Below the pieces are notes generated by a model. The model worked only from the letters and a program-made list of their open reading frames with translations, was not told the DNA's origin and did no database searches. Shown piece by piece: positions 1-8,741 of a stretch of DNA of 64,000 nucleotides; position 1 is the stretch's first letter; each line of letters starts with the position of its first letter. Position numbers and translations under genes: made by a program. Source of the DNA: Neomoorella thermoacetica (GTDB taxonomy: Bacteria > Bacillota > DSM-521 > Neomoorellales > Neomoorellaceae); NCBI RefSeq assembly GCF_001875325.1, contig NZ_MDDC01000008.1, positions 62,001-126,000 of the forward strand, given 5' to 3'.

Positions 1-1377
1 CCAGATGGCCAGCACTTTTTCCATGCCGGTAAGACGCGATCCTTTAAAAAGGACTACATCTCCATGGCCCAGTCCCCGTAGGTGCCCGGCCGCCTCCTCG
101 TGGGTAAGGCAGGCAAAGACCTGATCCGCCGGCATCCCGGCTTCCAGAGCGCCGGCGGCTATCTCCCCGGCCAGTTCGCCCACAGTTATCAGGCGATAAA
201 GGCCCCGGGCAGCGGCGAATCGTCCCACCCGCCGGTGCAGTTCTACTTCTGCCGGTCCAAGTTCTAGCATGGCCCCCAGGACGGCCACCCGGCGGCCGGG
301 TAAAGCGCCCAGGGCCTGGAGGGCGGCCTCCATGGATTCAGGGTTGGCGTTATATGCGTCGTTAAAAACCAGGGAACCGCCCGGGCCCGGACGCAGGTCC
401 TGGCGCAAATCCTCGGCCGGCCAGTCAGCCAGGCTCCGGGCCATAGTTTCCGGTTCCACGCCCAGGGAAAAGCCTACAGCCAGGGCTGCCAGGGCATCTT
501 CCACATTGTGCCGCCCCGGGACCGGTAGCTGCACCCGGACTTCCTTACCGGGAAAAACGGCCGTAAAAAAAGTCCCCTCCAGGCCTCTATCGCCAATATC
601 CCGGGCGTAAATCTCCCCCTGGCCCCGGGTACTGAAGAAGACCACCCGGCAGGGACAGGTGGCCGCCAGCCGGCGGCACCACTCATTATCGCCGTTTAAA
701 ACTGCCAGCCCTTCCGGGGGCAAAGCTGCCAGCAACTCCCCTTTGGCAGCGGCAATATTGGCTATCGAACCGAGGAGTCCCAGGTGGGTGGTACCGATGT
801 TGGTAATGACGCCAATGGTCGGTCGGGCTATGGCCGCCAGGGAGGCTATCTCTCCTTTGCCCCGCATGGCCATCTCCACCACGGCTGCCTGGTGCCAGGG
901 GGCCAGGCGTAAAAGGGTCAGGGGCAGGCCGATCTCGTTATTAAAATTCCCCGGCGTTTTTAGGACCTTCAGGACCGGGCTCAAAACGGCGGCAATGAGG
1001 TTTTTGGTCGTTGTTTTGCCGCTGGAACCGGTTACCCCGATCAGGGGACCCTTTAAAACTTTCTGCCGGTGGTAGGCTGCCAGTTTTTGCAGGGCCAGAA
1101 GGGTATCGTCAACCTGGATCAAAGCCTGGCCGGGGCGCAGCCCGACAACCTGATGGCCGGGGAAACTGGTTCCTATGGCCGCCGCCGCGCCGCCGGATAG
1201 GGCCGCACCAATAAAATCATGGCCGTCAAAGCGTTCTCCCTTCAAGGCAACAAAGGCCATCCCAGGCTGGATCTCCCGGCTGTCGGTACTGAGGCCCTTT
1301 ACCACAACTGCCGGATCCCCGGCTACCAGGTAGCCGCCGGTGGCGTTACAGATCTCCCTGGCTGTAGCTGTCAGCAT
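1..1377 (-). CDS. murF: MurF, UDP-MurNAc-tripeptide D-Ala-D-Ala ligase (3' end cut by window)
   Basis: Cytoplasmic Mur ligase that adds D-Ala-D-Ala to UDP-MurNAc-tripeptide, the last cytoplasmic step of the peptidoglycan precursor. The visible 459 codons hold the N-terminal substrate domain, the P-loop GSSGKTT near residues 117-123, the EMAMRGKGEI and NIGTTH blocks and the central-domain NDAYNANPES motif. The ATG at 1377 overlaps the murE stop (1371-1373), so the two are translationally coupled. The reading frame is still open at base 1, so the C-terminus lies outside the window. Family and context (murE directly upstream) leave little doubt. Confidence 0.96.
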   Translation of the reverse strand, partial: MLTATAREICNATGGYLVAGDPAVVVKGLSTDSREIQPGMAFVALKGERFDGHDFIGAALSGGAAAAIGTSFPGHQVVGLRPGQALIQVDDTLLALQKLAAYHRQKVLKGPLIGVTGSSGKTTTKNLIAAVLSPVLKVLKTPGNFNNEIGLPLTLLRLAPWHQAAVVEMAMRGKGEIASLAAIARPTIGVITNIGTTHLGLLGSIANIAAAKGELLAALPPEGLAVLNGDNEWCRRLAATCPCRVVFFSTRGQGEIYARDIGDRGLEGTFFTAVFPGKEVRVQLPVPGRHNVEDALAALAVGFSLGVEPETMARSLADWPAEDLRQDLRPGPGGSLVFNDAYNANPESMEAALQALGALPGRRVAVLGAMLELGPAEVELHRRVGRFAAARGLYRLITVGELAGEIAAGALEAGMPADQVFACLTHEEAAGHLRGLGHGDVVLFKGSRLTGMEKVLAIW

Positions 1378-2870
1378 GCCGGTCCCTCCCCCGTGTAGCC
1401 CAGGGCCGCCAGTTCTTCCCTGGCTACTTGCCGGTCATCAAAGGGCAGGGTTTTATCCTTAACTATCTGGTAGGTTTCATGGCCTTTACCGGCGATAACC
1501 ACCATATCCCCGGGCCGGGCCAGGGCCAGGGCGGCAGCTATAGCCCGGCGCCGGTCAACCAGCACCTGGTAGCTGGCGCCGGGGACTTCCCGGATGCCGG
1601 GAAGGATGTCGGCGATAATGGCTTCCGGGTCTTCACTGCGGGGGTTATCGGACGTAATAATACTGTAATCGCTCAGCCGAGCGGCGGCCCGGCCCATTAA
1701 CGGGCGCTTGCCCCGGTCCCGGTCACCACCGCAGCCGAAGACCACCAGCAGCCTTCCCCTGGTAACCTGGCGGGCGGCCCGGAGGACATTCTCCAGGCCA
1801 TCGGGAGTATGGGCGTAATCGACCACCACAGTGAAGGGCTGGCCCTGGTCTACCCGCTCCAGACGCCCTGGCACCCCCTTGAACCGGCCCAGAGCCCGGA
1901 TGGCGACCTGGGGGTCTATCCCTTCCTGAAGGGCTACCGCCAAGGCGGCCAGGGCATTATAGATATTGTATCGCCCGGTAAGCCTGAGTTCCATTGCCGC
2001 CTCACCCCCCGGCCAGGTTACCAGGCTGGTGGAGCCCCCGGTTTCTAAATGGATATCCCTGGCCCGGACCTGGCACCCGGGAGTACAGCCGTAGGTGACC
2101 ACCGGCACCGGCGTAAGGGCGGCCAGGCGGCTGCCATAGGGATCGTCGCCGTTGATGACGGCATATTTCGGCCCGGCCTTCTCCCCCTGGTCCAGGCCCT
2201 GGAAGAGCCGGGCTTTGCAGTTGAAATAATCCTCCATATCGTGGTGGAAGTCCAGGTGATCCTGGGTCAGGTTAGTGAAAACGGCCACGTCAAACTCGGT
2301 CCCGGCCACCCGGTGCAGGGCCAGGGCGTGGGATGATACCTCCATGACTACGGCCCGGGCCTGCAAAGACACCATCTGGTAAAGGAGGTGCTGCAGGTCC
2401 AGGGATTCCGGCGTCGTGTGTTCGGCCGGCAGTACCCTGTCCCCCAGGCGGTTGCCGATGGTCCCTACCAGGCCGGCAGGCCGGCCGCCGGCCTCTAAAA
2501 TAGCCTGGATCAGGTGGGTAGTGGTGGTCTTGCCGTTGGTGCCGGTTACCCCGATTAAACGCAGTTTGTGACTGGGGTAATCATAGAAACGGGCCGCCAG
2601 CTGGCCCAGGGCCAGGCGGGTATCATCCACCCGAACCCAGGCCACCCCCGGGGGCAGGGTTCGCTCCTGTGCCAGGACGACAGCCACCGCCCCCCGCTCC
2701 AGGGCGGCGTCGATGTAAAGGTGGCCGTCGGTTTTAAAGCCTTTTATGGCCACGAAAAGAAAACCGGATTGTATCCGGCGGGAGTCATAGTGGAGCCCGG
2801 TCAGGGGAACCTGCTGGTTGCCGCCCCGGGCAATGACCTTTAACGGCGCTACCAGTTCAGCCAGGGTCAC
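1371..2870 (-). CDS. murE: MurE, UDP-MurNAc-Ala-Glu:meso-DAP ligase
   Basis: Adds the third amino acid to the peptidoglycan stem peptide in the cytoplasm. The 499-residue product is the usual family length. The ATP-binding motif VTGTNGKTTTT lies at residues 108-117, and DNPR at 408-411 is the signature for meso-diaminopimelate rather than lysine. The start is GTG at 2870 behind an AAGGAGG ribosome site. The gene lies between the SpoVD-like PBP and murF in the dcw order and overlaps murF by 7 bases. Confidence 0.97.
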   Translation of the reverse strand: MTLAELVAPLKVIARGGNQQVPLTGLHYDSRRIQSGFLFVAIKGFKTDGHLYIDAALERGAVAVVLAQERTLPPGVAWVRVDDTRLALGQLAARFYDYPSHKLRLIGVTGTNGKTTTTHLIQAILEAGGRPAGLVGTIGNRLGDRVLPAEHTTPESLDLQHLLYQMVSLQARAVVMEVSSHALALHRVAGTEFDVAVFTNLTQDHLDFHHDMEDYFNCKARLFQGLDQGEKAGPKYAVINGDDPYGSRLAALTPVPVVTYGCTPGCQVRARDIHLETGGSTSLVTWPGGEAAMELRLTGRYNIYNALAALAVALQEGIDPQVAIRALGRFKGVPGRLERVDQGQPFTVVVDYAHTPDGLENVLRAARQVTRGRLLVVFGCGGDRDRGKRPLMGRAAARLSDYSIITSDNPRSEDPEAIIADILPGIREVPGASYQVLVDRRRAIAAALALARPGDMVVIAGKGHETYQIVKDKTLPFDDRQVAREELAALGYTGEGPAC

Positions 2871-2947
2871 TGTTTAAACGGCCTCCTTGAAAATACTCCT
2901 GGTATATTTTTACCACTTAATGGCAAATTAAGCCTCGAAAGGAGAGA

Positions 2948-2972
2948 GCCCGGCACCCTGCTGGCGCCGGGC
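2948..2972 (-). terminator. Hairpin after the PBP gene (weak terminator or attenuator)
   Basis: GCCCGGC and GCCGGGC form a 7-bp stem eight bases after the PBP stop, with an 11-base loop. The following sequence is pyrimidine-rich but has no clean U run, so complete termination is doubtful. It may reduce read-through into murE or stabilise the upstream transcript. Confidence 0.35.
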
Positions 2973-2979
2973 CCGGAGT

Positions 2980-5115
2980 CTAAGGCCCCAGAACCTCCTG
3001 GGCCGGTTCGTGGAATTTGACGCGCACGCTGCTTCCCGGCGTGACTATGGTCCCGGGAATGGGGTTTTGTTCCCCGGCCTGACCCGTTCCCTCGGGAACC
3101 AGTTGCAGCCCATAGGCTGCCAGTACTTCTGCCGCCTCGGTAACCCTCAGGCTATTGACGTCCGGCACCCGGGGCCGGTTGGGATCGCCCTGGAGGTAGA
3201 GGATTACCTTTGTACCCGCAGGTACTACGGCGCCTGCCTTGGGCACCTGGGCAATGACTTTGCCGCTGTCACCCTCGACCCGCGCTGCCAGGCCGGCTTT
3301 TTCCAGTTCCGCCCTGGCCGCAGCCAGGTCCTTTCCGGTAACATTCGGTACGGTGACCGGGGCCGCCGGTTTTTCCTCACTTCCCTGCTTGCTGTCGTAC
3401 TGGGGCGGTACCTTCAGATAGTGGAGGGCATCAGCTACCACCCGCTGGAAAATGGGGGCTGCCAGGGTACCACCATAATAAGGATATCCTTTTGGCTCGT
3501 CAATGGTTACCAGGGCTACCAGGCGGGGGTCGTTGACCGGGGCCATGCCGACAAAAGAAGCTACGTATTTTCCTTCCATGTAGCCGCCGGGACCCGCCTT
3601 CTGGGCCGTACCCGTTTTCCCGCCTACCCGGTAGCCGGGAATATAGGCGTTGCGTCCTGTACCCTCGCTGACGACGGTTTCTAGCATATCCCGCAACTGC
3701 CTGGCCGTCTCGGGAGATATGACCTGCCGTTCCACCTCTGGTTCAAACCTTTTCAGGACATTGCCTTTATCATCCAGGATTTCCTTCACCAGGTGGGGCC
3801 GGACAAGCTGCCCGCCGTTGGCCACCGCTGAAACGGCAGTTACCAGTTGCAGGGGAGTAACCGCGATGCCCTGGCCGATGCCAATGGTGGCGATGTTGAT
3901 GGGCTTTAGCTCCTGCTGGGGAATCAGCAAACCGGTACCTTCACCTGTTAAATCGATACCCGTGGGCTGCCCGAAACCAAAGGCCCTGATGTAATTATAA
4001 AAAAGACCGGTTTTCTTTTCTTCCAGCCGCAGAGCCGTCTGGACAAAGACCGGGTTGCAGGAGTTCTTTACGCCTTCCACAAAAGTCTCGCTGCCGTGCC
4101 CCCCGGGTAACCAGCAGTTAATGGTGTCCGGACCTACCTTAATGTAACCGGGATCATAAAAACGGTCCCCCGGCTTGACTACCCCCTCTTCAAGGGCCGC
4201 CGCCGCGGTGATGATCTTAAATGCCGAACCAGGCTCATAGGCATCCCGCACCAGGGGGTTGCCCCAGACGCTGTTGGGGTATTTATTAAAGTTATTCGGA
4301 TCAAAGGCCGGCCGACTGGCCATAGCCAGGATTTCCCCTGTTTTGGGGTCCATGATAATGATATTTGCTTTTTTGGGATTGGTAGGGCTGGCCATGATCT
4401 TATCCAGTTCACGTTCAGCAATATACTGGATGGTTTGATCAATGGTCAGCACCAGGCTGTGGCCGTTCTGCGGTGGTATATAACGGTGGGTCGCCCGGGG
4501 TATCTCGTGTCCCAGGGCGTCAAACTCCATGACTATTTTACCCGGCTCTCCGGCCAGTTCCTTATCATACATGGCCTCAATGCCTTCCAGCCCCTGGTTA
4601 TCAATACCGCAGAAACCCAGGACCTGGGCGGCGAGGGGACCATTGGGGTAATACCGCCGGCTCTCCGGTACCACTTCGATACCCGGTAATTTCTTTTCCT
4701 TAACCAGATTCTTGATTTGCTGGGCTTTGGCATAGTCAACCTGGCGTTCGACAAACTCAAAGCCGGTATTACTGGTTATCTTTTCCAGAATCTTTTGCGC
4801 AGGCAGGCCCAGGATGGAACCCAGGGTGTTGGCAATTTCCTGGGCTTTACCGGAATCTTTGATCTCCGGCGGAAAGGCGCCGATATAGTCACTCTCTATG
4901 CTAACAGCCAGTTCGTGCCGGTTGCGGTCGTAAATAACCCCGCGCTGGGCTGCCACCGGCATTACATTGAGCCGGTTGCTGAGGGCTTTTTGTTGTAATT
5001 CGCCGCCACGCACAAATTGCAGCCAGGCCAACCTCAACAAAATTATTGCCAGGCATGATGTCAAAACCAGAAAGACAAGGACCAGGCGTTTATGAACATT
5101 GATATTCCCCTGCAT
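2980..5115 (-). CDS. spoVD: SpoVD/FtsI-type penicillin-binding protein with two PASTA domains
   Basis: Class B PBP transpeptidase that cross-links septal or spore-cortex peptidoglycan outside the membrane. One N-terminal membrane segment (residues 10-32) precedes the dimerisation domain and the transpeptidase domain. Catalytic motifs are SAFK (Ser297, Lys300), SCN (352-354) and KTG (500-502). Two PASTA repeats occupy roughly 582-646 and 647-705. The 711-residue length with PASTA fits either SpoVD or the vegetative PBP2B/FtsI. Its place after ftsL and before murE fits both. Spore formers often have both paralogues side by side, and only one is seen here, so it may serve division as well. Confidence 0.93.
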   Translation of the reverse strand: MQGNINVHKRLVLVFLVLTSCLAIILLRLAWLQFVRGGELQQKALSNRLNVMPVAAQRGVIYDRNRHELAVSIESDYIGAFPPEIKDSGKAQEIANTLGSILGLPAQKILEKITSNTGFEFVERQVDYAKAQQIKNLVKEKKLPGIEVVPESRRYYPNGPLAAQVLGFCGIDNQGLEGIEAMYDKELAGEPGKIVMEFDALGHEIPRATHRYIPPQNGHSLVLTIDQTIQYIAERELDKIMASPTNPKKANIIIMDPKTGEILAMASRPAFDPNNFNKYPNSVWGNPLVRDAYEPGSAFKIITAAAALEEGVVKPGDRFYDPGYIKVGPDTINCWLPGGHGSETFVEGVKNSCNPVFVQTALRLEEKKTGLFYNYIRAFGFGQPTGIDLTGEGTGLLIPQQELKPINIATIGIGQGIAVTPLQLVTAVSAVANGGQLVRPHLVKEILDDKGNVLKRFEPEVERQVISPETARQLRDMLETVVSEGTGRNAYIPGYRVGGKTGTAQKAGPGGYMEGKYVASFVGMAPVNDPRLVALVTIDEPKGYPYYGGTLAAPIFQRVVADALHYLKVPPQYDSKQGSEEKPAAPVTVPNVTGKDLAAARAELEKAGLAARVEGDSGKVIAQVPKAGAVVPAGTKVILYLQGDPNRPRVPDVNSLRVTEAAEVLAAYGLQLVPEGTGQAGEQNPIPGTIVTPGSSVRVKFHEPAQEVLGP

Positions 5116-5162
5116 GACGTCGCCCCTTGCCGGCGCTCGCTTGTTTCCCGGTTAAATACGGG

Positions 5163-5687
5163 TTAAACCCCGGCCCTGGCCTGGCGTGCCGGTTCCAGCC
5201 ACTGGTGCAGGGCCTCTGCCAGGGCTAACCACCAGGATTGCCTGCCTGGCGCTGCACCCGTTACCACCGGCCTGGATGGTTCCGTAGTCGCAACCTGAAC
5301 CTGCTTGCCATTCCCGGTCTGCTGCGGCACGTAGTAGATTTGCTCTGTTTCCGGCTCCACCATTCCCAGTTTGCTGGTAGCCACCCGGGCCACCCGTTCC
5401 GGTGCCTTCAAGCGGGCCACCTCTAATTGTAGTTGTTCGTTTTCCCTTTGCAGAGTACTTAACTCTCTTTTCATGCTGTCAATCTTGTATCCTTTTAATA
5501 ACACCTGCATTGCCAGAAAGGTCAGGCTCCACCCGATGATAATGCCTGTCAATACCAGGCCCAAAAGGAGGAGCTTCTGCCTGGCCCTGGATTCCCGGCG
5601 CCGGCTGGAAAGCCCGGAGCGCGGGTATTGTTTGCCCCTGACTACTGGTTGCGGGATATAGGACAATTCCCTTGGGGCTGCTAACAT
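5163..5687 (-). CDS. ftsL: FtsL-like septum protein
   Basis: Small bitopic division protein of 174 residues. A basic cytoplasmic N-terminus (RRRESRARQK) is followed by one membrane segment at about 39-65 and then a leucine-zipper-like coiled coil (about 69-95). A poorly conserved, proline-rich C-terminal tail follows. The family diverges quickly, so the call rests on topology and position: between rsmH and the class B PBP, exactly where ftsL sits in dcw clusters. It is expected to form the FtsL-DivIC complex that activates septal PBPs. The start is ATG at 5687, three bases from the rsmH stop. Confidence 0.85.
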   Translation of the reverse strand: MLAAPRELSYIPQPVVRGKQYPRSGLSSRRRESRARQKLLLLGLVLTGIIIGWSLTFLAMQVLLKGYKIDSMKRELSTLQRENEQLQLEVARLKAPERVARVATSKLGMVEPETEQIYYVPQQTGNGKQVQVATTEPSRPVVTGAAPGRQSWWLALAEALHQWLEPARQARAGV

Positions 5688-5689
5688 AC

Positions 5690-6655
5690 TTATTCACCAT
5701 CCTTGTCCTTTAGAACTCGCCTGGCCACCCGCAATTTGGCGCTGCGGGCCCTGGGATTGGCGACTATTTCTGCCGCCGTAGGGACAACGGGTTTGCGGGT
5801 AACCGGCGCCAGGACCTCCCGCCTGCCGCAGGTACATACCGGCAGGCCCGGCGGGCAAGTACACCGGCCGCTCAAGCTCCGGAAGGTCTCCTTGACGATC
5901 CTATCTTCAAGGGAGTGAAAAGAAATGACCCCCACGCGACCGCCCGGTTTCAAAATCGAATCCAGTTGCTCCAGGGCCGCCCGCAGGGCATCAAGTTCAC
6001 CATTTATGGCAATCCGGAGGGCCTGGAAAGTCCGCTTGGCGGGATGATGTCCGGACTTCCTGGCCCCGGCCGGAATTGCTTCTTTAATGATTGCCACCAG
6101 TTGCCCGGTAGTAGTTATAGGCCTCTGTCGCCTGGCGGCTACGATAAAAGCGGCTATCCGCGGCGCCCAGCGTTCTTCACCATATTGCCAGATAATCCTG
6201 GTCAATTTTTCTTCCGGCCAGTTGTTCACCACTTCCGCCGCCGTCAGTTCCTGGTCCTGTCCCATCCGCATATCCAGGGGCGCATCTACCTGGTAGCTGA
6301 AACCCCGTTCCGGATTATCCAGCTGGTAGGAGGATACCCCCAGGTCAAAAAGCAGGCCGTCTACTCCAGGAATGCACCGGGCCTCTAAAATCGCCGCCAG
6401 ATCCCGGAAATTGGCCTGGATGATTTCCACGTCCGCCCCGAAAGCAGCCAGGCGCTCCCTGGCGGCGGCAACGGCCTCGGCGTCGCGATCCAGGCCCAGG
6501 AGGTGTCCACCCGGCAGCAACCGCGGTAAAATGGCCCTGCTGTGCCCGCCACCCCCAACCGTAGCATCGACAAAAAACTCCCCCGGCTGGGGTTCCAGGA
6601 GATGCAGGACTTCGGCCAGCAGCACCGGCTGGTGGGTAAAGGGCAAAGCCGCCAC
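5690..6655 (-). CDS. rsmH: RsmH (MraW), 16S rRNA C1402 N4-methyltransferase
   Basis: SAM-dependent methyltransferase that modifies C1402 of 16S rRNA. The 321-residue protein has the N-terminal [10 protein letters not shown] block, the SAM-binding [10 protein letters not shown] (about 30-39), [16 protein letters not shown] and the C-terminal [12 protein letters not shown] motif, all hallmarks of the family. The start is GTG at 6655, right after the mraZ stop and preceded by AGGGG. Its position between mraZ and ftsL is the canonical dcw order. Confidence 0.97.
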   Translation of the reverse strand: MAALPFTHQPVLLAEVLHLLEPQPGEFFVDATVGGGGHSRAILPRLLPGGHLLGLDRDAEAVAAARERLAAFGADVEIIQANFRDLAAILEARCIPGVDGLLFDLGVSSYQLDNPERGFSYQVDAPLDMRMGQDQELTAAEVVNNWPEEKLTRIIWQYGEERWAPRIAAFIVAARRQRPITTTGQLVAIIKEAIPAGARKSGHHPAKRTFQALRIAINGELDALRAALEQLDSILKPGGRVGVISFHSLEDRIVKETFRSLSGRCTCPPGLPVCTCGRREVLAPVTRKPVVPTAAEIVANPRARSAKLRVARRVLKDKDGE

Positions 6656-6657
6656 CC

Positions 6658-7089
6658 CTAAACATCAAAATCAACTATCTTCTCCGCCAGGGCCTCGTAC
6701 TGGTCGGCCGTCTCCCGGCAGTATTCCTCCCACCGGGTACGGCTCCAGATCTCCACCCGGGTAGATACGCCCACGATTACAACTTCCTTATCCAGGCGGG
6801 CGTATTCCCGTAAATTTCCTGGCAGCAGTATTCTCCCCTGGCGGTCCAGCTCGCATTCGCTGGCGCCGGAGAAGAAAAAGCGCACAAAGGCCCGGGCGTC
6901 GGCGCGGGTAAAGGGCAGGCTCCTCAGCTTCTGCTCCATTTCCGCCCAGCCCTGCATGGGGTAAACAAAGAGGCAGTTGTCCAGACCCTTGGTAATTACG
7001 AATTTAACTCCCAGCTCTTCGCGGAAGCGGGACGGGATGATTAAGCGCCCTTTATCATCGATGGTATGGTGGTACTCCCCCATGAACAC
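6658..7089 (-). CDS. mraZ: MraZ, dcw-cluster transcriptional regulator
   Basis: AbrB-like DNA-binding protein that in characterised bacteria represses its own dcw operon. Two SpoVT/AbrB-type repeats are seen, the first with [13 protein letters not shown] and the second with [17 protein letters not shown] chose the GTG at 7089, giving a 143-residue protein that begins [10 protein letters not shown], the family's usual start. An upstream GTG at 7104 would extend it to 148 residues but lies inside the operator repeat array. It is the first gene of the division cluster. Confidence 0.93.
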   Translation of the reverse strand: MFMGEYHHTIDDKGRLIIPSRFREELGVKFVITKGLDNCLFVYPMQGWAEMEQKLRSLPFTRADARAFVRFFFSGASECELDRQGRILLPGNLREYARLDKEVVIVGVSTRVEIWSRTRWEEYCRETADQYEALAEKIVDFDV

Positions 7090-7100
7090 GGGCCTGGCAC

Positions 7101-7145
7101 CCACTTTTATGCCACTCTAAACCACTTTGCCCCACTTTATACCAC
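7101..7145 (-). promoter_or_regulatory. Phased GTGG box array (predicted MraZ operator)
   Basis: Five copies of GTGG (CCAC on the plus strand at 7101, 7112, 7122, 7132 and 7142) are spaced 11, 10, 10 and 10 bases apart, so all face the same side of the helix. They lie between the mraZ promoter and the mraZ start and overlap the -10 region. Tandem TGGG/GTGG boxes in front of mraZ are the known binding sites of MraZ. Autorepression is inferred from this layout. Confidence 0.85.
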
Positions 7146-7165
7146 AACATATTATTCGCTGTCAG
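7136..7165 (-). promoter_or_regulatory. Sigma-A type promoter for the mraZ operon
   Basis: CTGACA (plus-strand bases 7160-7165) and TATAAA (7136-7141) are separated by 18 bases. The -10 lies between two GTGG boxes, so MraZ bound to the array would block polymerase. Confidence 0.6.
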
Positions 7166-7187
7166 GATAAAAATTCCTGCCGGTAGT

Positions 7188-7224
7188 AAAAAAATAAACT
7201 CTCCCCTTCATGGGAAAGAGTTTA
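7188..7224 (-). terminator. Intrinsic terminator upstream of mraZ
   Basis: The stem TAAACTCT/AGAGTTTA is extended by CCC/GGG pairs around a short loop and is followed on the minus strand by seven T. It would stop transcripts arriving from the core-MetE-like gene, or from an RNA encoded in 7225-7485, before the mraZ promoter. Confidence 0.85.
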
Positions 7225-7485
7225 CCTCTCAAGCCGCATTATTTGGCTCGCCTGGCAATCTTCGCAAGCGCCCGGCATTCACTATTCCGAACATATGATC
7301 ACCTGCGCCTCTGCCTCGGGCCCGGGCGGGGTCCCGGCCTATCCGGCATCCTTCCTCAGGGGCCGGCCTCCGGCCTCCCTGTTCCCCGGCCCATACGCCT
7401 TCACCCATGGTGCAGCTTGAATCTCATGGAAGGCCGGGGTTGAACCGGGCAACGGCGCCCCGGTATACCCCCCCCTTCCCACCCG
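7225..7485 (-). other. Non-coding stretch with strong inverted repeats (candidate structured RNA)
   Basis: About 260 bases lie between the core-MetE-like stop and a strong terminator. No credible protein frame is seen. On the minus strand CCCCGGCC pairs with GGCCGGGG about 40 bases on, with an inner CCTTC/GAAGG and CATG/CATG extension, and further GGCCGG/CCGGCC repeats follow. I could not match it to RNase P, tmRNA, SRP, 6S or a riboswitch class. Confidence 0.4.
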
Positions 7486-8553
7486 TTACCTTCCCATTAC
7501 TCCGGCGACTGATGCCGTCAACCCGTAGATATGTTCCGCCAGGTCTTCTGGCAGGACGCCGGTGCCGCAGGAAGGGGTGACCAGGGCCTGGCGGCAGAGG
7601 CGCTCCTGGTCCACACCCCGCCGGGCCAGTTCTCCAACCATCTCCCGGAGTTTAGCGGCCAGGGTCGCAGGTGTCTCCTGCCAGGCCTGTTCATAGGTAG
7701 GCACAATCCCCCAGGCCAGGACCCCGCCCTGCGCTATGAAGGCAGCCACATCAGGGGCGAAAACCTTGAGGGAAGTAAAGTAATTATAGGCGTCAAAACT
7801 TAAGATCCGGTAACCGGCTTCAAAAAAGACAGGCCACTCCACCCCGCTGCAGGAATGGGCCCCGGGCAGCCCGCCACCGGCCTCGATCCCGGACACAATA
7901 CCCGCCAGGGCTACCAGCAGGTCCTCCCGCTGCAGGGCTACATGGGTGGAGGTACCATAGGCAGCCAGGGCAGGGTCGTCGACAAACACCAGGACCGGAA
8001 GGTTAAAGCGGCCCAGCTCCCGGGCCTGCCAGCAGGCCTGCAGGGCCGTCGTTTTGACAATGAGGTCCCGCAGCTGGGGGTCGTAAAAGGCGCTCCGGCC
8101 AGAACTATCGGTTAAGTACAGGCCGGCGGAAATAGGTCCGGCTACCTGCCCCTTCAAGAAGCGGGCTTCGCCGGGGCCCTTTTGCTCCAGGTATTCCAGC
8201 AGGGCATAAAAGCCGATCCCCGCTTCCCGCGGAATGGCAAAGGCCGCCAGGGCCTCCCCATCGCCGGCCTCGGCCTCCAGATAAAGGCTATAAAAATCCG
8301 TTAACCTGCCGCTCCAGCCCGGGTCAGCATCGGTAAAGGCCGGCATCTCACCGGGGTTTTCTTTAATCAAGCCCAGGCGCACTAGGGGGTACAGGCTCTG
8401 GTAAACAAAGTGTTCCTGGTGGCCCCGTTTGGGTAGCTGGGGCCAGTGGGGGATGAGAGGGGTGGTTTTAAAAACAAGGTCCAGGGCGGGGCCAGGTTCG
8501 AGGTAGGGCAGGCTGCCGATGCCTGCCGCCTGGAAGTTGCCGGGTAAAAACAT
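7486..8553 (-). CDS. Core-MetE/UROD-superfamily protein (putative methyltransferase)
   Basis: A 355-residue protein of the cobalamin-independent methionine synthase C-terminal (UROD/MetE-like) fold. It starts with an AAGIGSLPYL block and carries candidate zinc ligands in HSCSG (about residue 234) and TPSCGTG (near 330). It lacks the N-terminal half of classical MetE, so it resembles the short core-MetE proteins of anaerobes, which take methyl groups from corrinoid proteins. The methyl donor and acceptor cannot be read from sequence. It is probably transcribed alone, since a repeat-rich gap separates it from the ROK gene upstream. Confidence 0.7.
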   Translation of the reverse strand: MFLPGNFQAAGIGSLPYLEPGPALDLVFKTTPLIPHWPQLPKRGHQEHFVYQSLYPLVRLGLIKENPGEMPAFTDADPGWSGRLTDFYSLYLEAEAGDGEALAAFAIPREAGIGFYALLEYLEQKGPGEARFLKGQVAGPISAGLYLTDSSGRSAFYDPQLRDLIVKTTALQACWQARELGRFNLPVLVFVDDPALAAYGTSTHVALQREDLLVALAGIVSGIEAGGGLPGAHSCSGVEWPVFFEAGYRILSFDAYNYFTSLKVFAPDVAAFIAQGGVLAWGIVPTYEQAWQETPATLAAKLREMVGELARRGVDQERLCRQALVTPSCGTGVLPEDLAEHIYGLTASVAGVMGR

Positions 8554-8741
8554 GGAGATTCTCCTTTAGGGCCAGCTTTTTAGCCTCTTTTATTTTGCAC
8601 TTCAGGTGCTCTGGTCATAATTCGCTACCAGGCGGCCTTTTCCTCCTTGAGCCTTAGCTATATTTCCAAAGAACGCTGACGGAGGCGTTAGCACCCATGA
8701 GGGGCTCCTCCTGAAATGCCTGCAACTAGCCGGGGTTTGAT
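8554..8741. repeat. Intergenic gap with a repeat-family end motif
   Basis: The gap between the ROK gene and the core-MetE-like gene. ATGAGGGGCTCCTCCT at 8697-8712 is identical to bases 15158-15173, and GGAGG/CCTCC inverted ends are present in both places. No ORF or RNA gene is evident. Confidence 0.4.

Noticed and set aside
7101-7145. CCAC repeats as a CRISPR or plain tandem repeat
   Set aside because: The unit is too short and the spacing and position match an operator for MraZ.
7288-7302. CGAAC-N4-GATC resembles a LexA box
   Set aside because: Two mismatches in one half and no SOS gene downstream.
7210-7443. Short plus-strand ORF in the mraZ upstream gap
   Set aside because: It begins in a terminator stem, is Pro/Leu/Arg-rich and has no ribosome site.
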